Shown: positions 60,351 to 64,000 of the stretch, piece by piece | Position numbering within the stretch: position 1 is the first letter of the stretch | How the letters are laid out: each line of letters opens with the position of its first letter | Assembly (NCBI RefSeq): GCF_014650575.1 | Contig: NZ_BMVF01000003.1 | Location: 372,001 to 436,000 of the forward strand | DNA from: Streptomyces naganishii JCM 4654 | GTDB lineage: Bacteria > Actinomycetota > Actinomycetes > Streptomycetales > Streptomycetaceae | Reading direction: 5' to 3' | Length of the DNA: 64,000 nt | Made by a program: the position numbers and the translations under genes | The notes under the pieces: model-generated | Told to the model about the DNA's origin: nothing | Database searches by the model: none | What the model saw: only the letters and a program-made list of their open reading frames with translations

Positions 60351-62059
60351 GCCTTCACCTCCGCGCGCAGTTGCTCGGGCAGGTGGAAGCGGGCCAGGAT
60401 CGCGGCCGTCCTCGGCGGCACCCGGCCGGGCGTGGCCAGGGACACCAGGATCATGGTGAGGAAGCCCAGCGGCACCGACCACAGCGCGGGCCAGGCGAGC
60501 AGCGCGTGCAGTCCCCCGGTGCCCGGCAGTCCCGCCATGGTCACGGCCACCGCGACGAGCGCGCCGCCGCCGCCCGCGAGCATCCCGGCGGCCGCGCCGG
60601 GCGGGGTGAGCCGCCGCCACCAGATGCCGAGGACGAGCAGCGGGCAGAAGGAGGACGCGGACACGGCGAAGGCGAGCCCGACCGCGTCGGCCACCGGGAG
60701 GCCGCCGACCAGGACGCTCGCGGCCAGCGGCACGGCCATGGCGAGGAGGGTGCCGAGCCGGAAGTGCCGTACCCCGCGCGAGGGCAGCACGTCCTGGGTG
60801 AGCACTCCTGCGACCGCCATGGTCAGCCCGGAGGCGGTGGACAGGAACGCTGCGAAGGCGCCGCCCGCGACCAGCGCGCCGAGCAGGTCCCCGCCGAGGC
60901 CGCCGATCATGCGGTCGGGCAGCAGCAGTACGGCGGCGTCCGCGTTGCCGGTGACGGTCAGTTCGGGGGCGTAGAGGCGGCCGAGGGCGCCGTAGAGGGG
61001 AGGCAGCAGGTAGAAGCCGCCGATCAGGCCGAGCACGGCCACCGTGGTGCGGCGGGCGGCGACGCCGTGCGGGCTGGTGTAGAAGCGGACGACGACGTGC
61101 GGCAGGCCCATGGTGCCGAGGAAGGTGGCGAGGATGAGTCCGTACGTGGCGTAGAGGGGGCGTTCCTCGCGGCCGGCGGCGAGCGAGGTGGACATGCCGC
61201 GGGTGCCGCCGCGCTCGGCGGTGGGGACGGCGGCTCCCCGGGGGAAGGCCAGCCGGGTGCCGCGCTCGACGTGGTGGGTGCCGGCGGCGAGGGTCAGCCG
61301 CCGGTCGTGGAGGGCGCGGCCGTCGACCGTGCCGCTGACGGTGACGGTGAGCACCTCGCGCAGGGTGAGGTCCAGGGTGCCGTCGACGCGGACGGTGCGC
61401 TGCTCGCGGAAGGCGGCCGGCTCGTCGAAGGCGTGGCCGGGCGCGCCGTCACCCTGCCAGGCCAGGACGAGGAAGAGGGCCGGGACGAGCAGGGCGGTCA
61501 GCTTGAGCCAGTACTGGAATGCCTGGACGAAGGTGATGCTGCGCATGCCGCCGGCGGCGACGGTGGCCACCACGACGACCGCGACGATGACTCCGCCGAG
61601 CGCGTCGGGCGCCCCGGTCAGCACCGCGAGCGTCAGCCCGGCGCCCTGGAGCTGCGGCAGCAGGTACAGCCAGCCGACGCCGACGACGAAGGCGCCGGCG
61701 AGCCGCCGCACGCCCTGGGAGGCGAGCCGGGCCTCGGCGAAGTCGGGCAGGGTGTAGGCGCCGGAGCGGCGCAGCGGTGCGGCCACGAAGAGCAGCAGCA
61801 CCAGATATCCGGCCGTGTAGCCGACCGGGTACCAGAGCATGTCGGGGCCCTGCACCAGGACCAGGCCCGCGATGCCCAGGAAGGAGGCGGCGGAGAGGTA
61901 CTCGCCGCTGATGGCGGCCGCGTTCAGGCGGGGGCCGACGGTGCGGGAGGCGACGTAGAAGTCGGAGGTGGTGCGGGAGATGCGCAGCCCGAACGCGCCG
62001 ACCAGGACGGTGGCCACGACGACGAGGGTGATGGCGGGGACGGTGTAGGCGGAGTTCAC
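60347..62059 (-). CDS. Sodium:solute symporter (acetate/pyruvate type, SSF)
   Basis: A 570-residue SSF transporter with about 13 helices. TM1 and TM2 carry TSDFYVASRTVGPRLNAAAI and SGEYLSAASFLGIAGLVLVQ; ALVAGGAFAAFLSTASGLTM is the conserved sodium-site region (SGxxS/T type). A 90-residue extracytoplasmic insert (about residues 222-310, rich in beta strands) separates TM6 and TM7, as in ActP-like actinobacterial members. The substrate is probably acetate, pyruvate or another small organic acid. It lies between the DUF485-like gene and the kinase gene, overlapping the latter. Confidence 0.9.
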   Translation of the reverse strand: MNSAYTVPAITLVVVATVLVGAFGLRISRTTSDFYVASRTVGPRLNAAAISGEYLSAASFLGIAGLVLVQGPDMLWYPVGYTAGYLVLLLFVAAPLRRSGAYTLPDFAEARLASQGVRRLAGAFVVGVGWLYLLPQLQGAGLTLAVLTGAPDALGGVIVAVVVVATVAAGGMRSITFVQAFQYWLKLTALLVPALFLVLAWQGDGAPGHAFDEPAAFREQRTVRVDGTLDLTLREVLTVTVSGTVDGRALHDRRLTLAAGTHHVERGTRLAFPRGAAVPTAERGGTRGMSTSLAAGREERPLYATYGLILATFLGTMGLPHVVVRFYTSPHGVAARRTTVAVLGLIGGFYLLPPLYGALGRLYAPELTVTGNADAAVLLLPDRMIGGLGGDLLGALVAGGAFAAFLSTASGLTMAVAGVLTQDVLPSRGVRHFRLGTLLAMAVPLAASVLVGGLPVADAVGLAFAVSASSFCPLLVLGIWWRRLTPPGAAAGMLAGGGGALVAVAVTMAGLPGTGGLHALLAWPALWSVPLGFLTMILVSLATPGRVPPRTAAILARFHLPEQLRAEVKA

Positions 62060-62075
62060 GGGTGTGCTGCCGGCC

Positions 62076-62435
62076 TCAGCGGTCCTCGACGAGGCGGACG
62101 AAGTCGCGTTCGTTGCGCTCGGCGCGGCGCACGTACCAGCGGGCGAGCAGGACCAGCGGGGCGTAGAGGCCGAAGCCGAGCACCGTCCAGGTGAGGCGGC
62201 GGGCCTCGGGGGCCGCCGCGAAGACCAGCGGCAGCGGGCCGACCAGCAGTACGAGCACGGCGAACACGGCGAGCGCGGCGCGCAGTTGGGAGCGCATCAG
62301 GGAGCGCACGTAGGTGTGCCCGAGGGTGGTCTGCTCGTCGATCTCGGTGCGCGGGCGGTAGTGCACCGGGGCCGTGCGGGTGCGGCGGGGCGGTCCGGTG
62401 ACGACGACGCGGCGCTCGGCGGGGTCCTGCGGCAT
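62076..62435 (-). CDS. DUF485-like small membrane partner of the symporter
   Basis: A 119-residue protein with two helices (LRAALAVFAVLVLLVGPLPL and WTVLGFGLYAPLVLLARWYV) after a 55-residue basic, Pro-rich N-terminus; the C-terminus (RRAERNERDFVRLVEDR) is charged. The arrangement resembles YjcH/DUF485, which accompanies ActP acetate permeases. It is 16 bases upstream of the symporter gene, consistent with a small subunit of the same carrier. Confidence 0.8.
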   Translation of the reverse strand: MPQDPAERRVVVTGPPRRTRTAPVHYRPRTEIDEQTTLGHTYVRSLMRSQLRAALAVFAVLVLLVGPLPLVFAAAPEARRLTWTVLGFGLYAPLVLLARWYVRRAERNERDFVRLVEDR

Positions 62436-62448
62436 GACGTACGCCCCC

Positions 62449-63204
62449 TCAGCCCGCGGTCCGGCGCATCAGCATCTCCCGCAGCTCGCGCGCGTGGCGG
62501 CGGCTGACCTGGAGTTCCTCGCCGCCCACGAGCACGCTCACCGTGCCGGCGTCCAGGCGGAGTTCGCCGATGTGGCGCAGCGCGACCAGGTGGCGGCGGT
62601 GGATGCGGACGAAGCCGCGGGAGCGCCAGCGCTCCTCCAGGGTGGACAGCGGGATGCGCACGAGGTGGCTGCCCCTGGCGGTGTGCAGCCGGGCGTAGTC
62701 GCCGCGCGCCTCGACGTGGGTGATGTCCTCCACCGCGACGAAGCGGGTCACGCCGCCGAGCTCGACGGGTATGTGGTCCGGGTCGGGTTCGCTGACGGGT
62801 ATGCGGGGGGCGGCGTCGCGCAACTGGGCGGCGCGGCGGACGGCCTCGGCGAGCCGTTCGGTGCGCACGGGTTTGAGGACGTAGTCGACGGCCTTGAGGT
62901 CGAAGGCCTGGACGGCGAAGTCCTCGTGCGCGGTGACGAACACGATCAGTGGCGGCTCGGCGAACCCGGTGAGCAGCCGGGCCAGGTCGAGACCGTCGAG
63001 GCCGGGCATGTGGATGTCGAGGAACACGACGTCGATGGCGTCGGGTCCGTGCGGCCCGGACTGCAGCGCCCGGTTGATGCGGCGCAGCGCCTCCGTGGCG
63101 TCGCCCGCGCCCTCCGCGCCGGCGATCCTCGGGTCGGCGTTGAGAAGGTAGAGCAGTTCCTCCAGCGAGGGGCGTTCGTCGTCGACGGCGAGGGCGCGCA
63201 GCAT
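62449..63204 (-). CDS. LytTR-family response regulator
   Basis: A 251-residue regulator. The receiver domain has the acidic pair in AVDDERPSLEELLYLL, the phosphorylated Asp63 in VVFLDIHMPGLDG, and a later LKPVRTERLAEAV with the conserved Lys; the LytTR DNA-binding domain runs from about 140 to 248 (FVAVEDITHVEARGDYARLH, FVRIHRRHLVALRHIGELRL). It is the first gene of the four-gene operon, 13 bases before the DUF485-like gene. It presumably activates the symporter genes in response to the GAF kinase encoded at the end. The frame is open far upstream, but the receiver begins here. Confidence 0.94.
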   Translation of the reverse strand: MLRALAVDDERPSLEELLYLLNADPRIAGAEGAGDATEALRRINRALQSGPHGPDAIDVVFLDIHMPGLDGLDLARLLTGFAEPPLIVFVTAHEDFAVQAFDLKAVDYVLKPVRTERLAEAVRRAAQLRDAAPRIPVSEPDPDHIPVELGGVTRFVAVEDITHVEARGDYARLHTARGSHLVRIPLSTLEERWRSRGFVRIHRRHLVALRHIGELRLDAGTVSVLVGGEELQVSRRHARELREMLMRRTAG

Positions 63205-63291
63205 GAACGTGGAGTGTAGGGGCGATGGGCGCGCCTGGACATGTCCGGGACGTGGGCGTTCTCGCTGGACAGGGCTGGATACAGTGCGGGC

Positions 63292-63795
63292 ATGAACAGC
63301 AGGACGGCCCCGTTCGACGAGCTCGACCGGAAGATCCTCACCGCCTTGACGGCGAACGCCCGCACCAGTTTCGCCGAGATCGGCGCGGCCATCGGCCTGT
63401 CCGCGACCGCCGTCAAGCGCCGGGTGGACCGGCTGCGCGAGACGGGGGTGATCACCGGGTTCACGGCCACGGTGCGGCCGTCCGCGCTGGGCTGGCGCAC
63501 GGAGGCCTATGTGGAGGTGTACTGCGAGGGCGCGGCGCCGCCGCGGCGGCTGGCGGAGGTGGTGCGCAACCATCCGGAGATCACGGCGGCGATGACGGTG
63601 ACCGGCGGCGCGGACGCGCTGCTGCACGTGCGGGCGCGGGACGTGGAGCACTTCGAGGAGGTGCTGGAGCGGATCCGCACGGAGCCGTTCATCCGCAAGA
63701 CGATCAGCGTCATGGTGCTCTCCCACCTGCTGCCGGACAGCCCGGAGGCCGCCGCCAGCCATGCCGCGCCGCAGGACGCAGCGGACGTGCGCTGA
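63292..63795 (+). CDS. Lrp/AsnC-family regulator
   Basis: A 167-residue Lrp protein. The N-terminal HTH is residues 7-55 (LDRKILTALTANARTSFAEI, GAAIGLSATAVKRRVDRLRE) and the RAM domain is 70-150 (TEAYVEVYCEGAAPPRRLAE, VTGGADALLHVRARDVEHFE). It precedes a DDAH gene with inverted GCAGC repeats in the gap, so it probably controls arginine-derivative catabolism and itself. It is divergent from the LytTR operon by an 87-base gap. Confidence 0.94.
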   Translation: MNSRTAPFDELDRKILTALTANARTSFAEIGAAIGLSATAVKRRVDRLRETGVITGFTATVRPSALGWRTEAYVEVYCEGAAPPRRLAEVVRNHPEITAAMTVTGGADALLHVRARDVEHFEEVLERIRTEPFIRKTISVMVLSHLLPDSPEAAASHAAPQDAADVR

Positions 63796-63808
63796 GCGAC
63801 GGGAACAC

Positions 63809-63834
63809 GCAGCATTGCTGCTTGAACGCGCAGC
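63809..63834 (+). promoter_or_regulatory. Lrp-operator candidate: GCAGC-ATT-GCTGC plus a third half-site
   Basis: GCAGCATTGCTGC (63809-63821) is a perfect inverted repeat with a 3-base centre. A further GCAGC lies at 63830-63834, exactly 21 bases (two helical turns) from the first, as expected for an oligomeric Lrp protein. It is 14 bases downstream of the lrp stop and 86 bases before the DDAH start. Confidence 0.6.
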
Positions 63835-63919
63835 TTTTCTTTCTTGTCGCCCGTATCCCCTCCTTCCTACCTTTGTGTCAACCCACAGTCGACACCGCAG
63901 GAAGCGGAGGAACCCCTTC

Positions 63920-64000
63920 GTGCCCGAATCCCGTGTGCCGCGCCGGCGGCGGTATCTCGTCTGCGAACCCAGACACTTCGCCGTGCAGTACGCGATCAAC
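63920..64000 (+). CDS. ddaH: Dimethylarginine dimethylaminohydrolase, N-terminal end (partial)
   Basis: Only the first 27 codons are in the window. The start is a GTG preceded by GGAGG nine bases upstream. The visible residues VPESRVPRRRRYLVCEPRHF and AVQYAIN match my recollection of the N-terminus of Streptomyces DDAH, where CEP-HF-VQYAIN begins the first beta strand. The enzyme would hydrolyse dimethylarginine to citrulline and dimethylamine. The window ends before the catalytic residues, so the call rests on the N-terminus and the Lrp neighbour. Confidence 0.8.
   Translation, partial: MPESRVPRRRRYLVCEPRHFAVQYAIN

Overview
The window is a very GC-rich actinobacterial chromosome segment and looks like the core or near-core chromosome of a Streptomyces species. 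Supporting signs are the strong GC3 codon bias, GTG starts, leaderless or GGAGG-led genes, a conservon (cvnA-D), a ROK-controlled xylose locus, an rppA/P450/cupin pigment operon, murT-gatD and a DDAH gene under an Lrp regulator. From memory the order resembles the Streptomyces coelicolor SCO116x-SCO122x region (xylA, xylB, rppA, cyp158A2, pfkA3); no search was run. I see no rRNA, tRNA, CRISPR, prophage or insertion sequence.

Layout. 0-14 kb: a helicase tail, acyl-CoA thioesterase, an orphan roadblock protein, an F420-type split-barrel protein, then a minus-strand set of MHYT sensor, cvnA, cvnB, cvnC and cvnD, followed by a methyltransferase, an MpaB-type oxygenase, two unassigned proteins, a secreted esterase and a fatty acid desaturase. 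14.6-19 kb: divergent xylA / xylB-ROK regulator. 19-24 kb: formamidase-like protein, Tat-exported amidase, a GAF/winged-helix regulator and its likely target aldehyde dehydrogenase. 24-34.4 kb: an MFS pump coupled to a YihY/BrkB protein, then a run of small membrane and stress-type genes (DUF7144, SHOCT, HdeD, K+ channel) ending at a large LuxR/LAL regulator. 34.8-39 kb: a SpoIIE/PP2C-like protein with degraded metal ligands, DUF779, and an exported phosphodiester glycosidase. 39-46.3 kb: a quinone reductase/paired acyl-CoA dehydrogenase operon, an XRE-cupin regulator divergent from a thioredoxin-reductase-like flavoprotein, and a DNA ligase coupled to a Nudix protein. 46.4-54.3 kb: succinic semialdehyde dehydrogenase, DUF6213, rppA-P450-cupin, acyl-CoA dehydrogenase divergent from a TetR regulator, and peptide deformylase. 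54.5-64 kb: murT-gatD, pfkA, CtaG-like protein, a LytS/LytTR two-component system interleaved with a sodium:solute symporter, and Lrp facing the start of DDAH.

How the parts work together. The clearest functional units are xylose catabolism; THN/flaviolin pigment synthesis; lipid II amidation (MurT/GatD); a membrane-receptor GTPase switch (conservon) possibly linked to a gas/redox sensor; and a two-component system that probably senses and imports a small organic acid. Two genes 14 kb apart (aldehyde dehydrogenase and DUF779) share a near-identical upstream element and probably form one regulon. The intergenic DNA repeatedly carries short degenerate tandem repeats, mostly 18, 21 or 27 bp.
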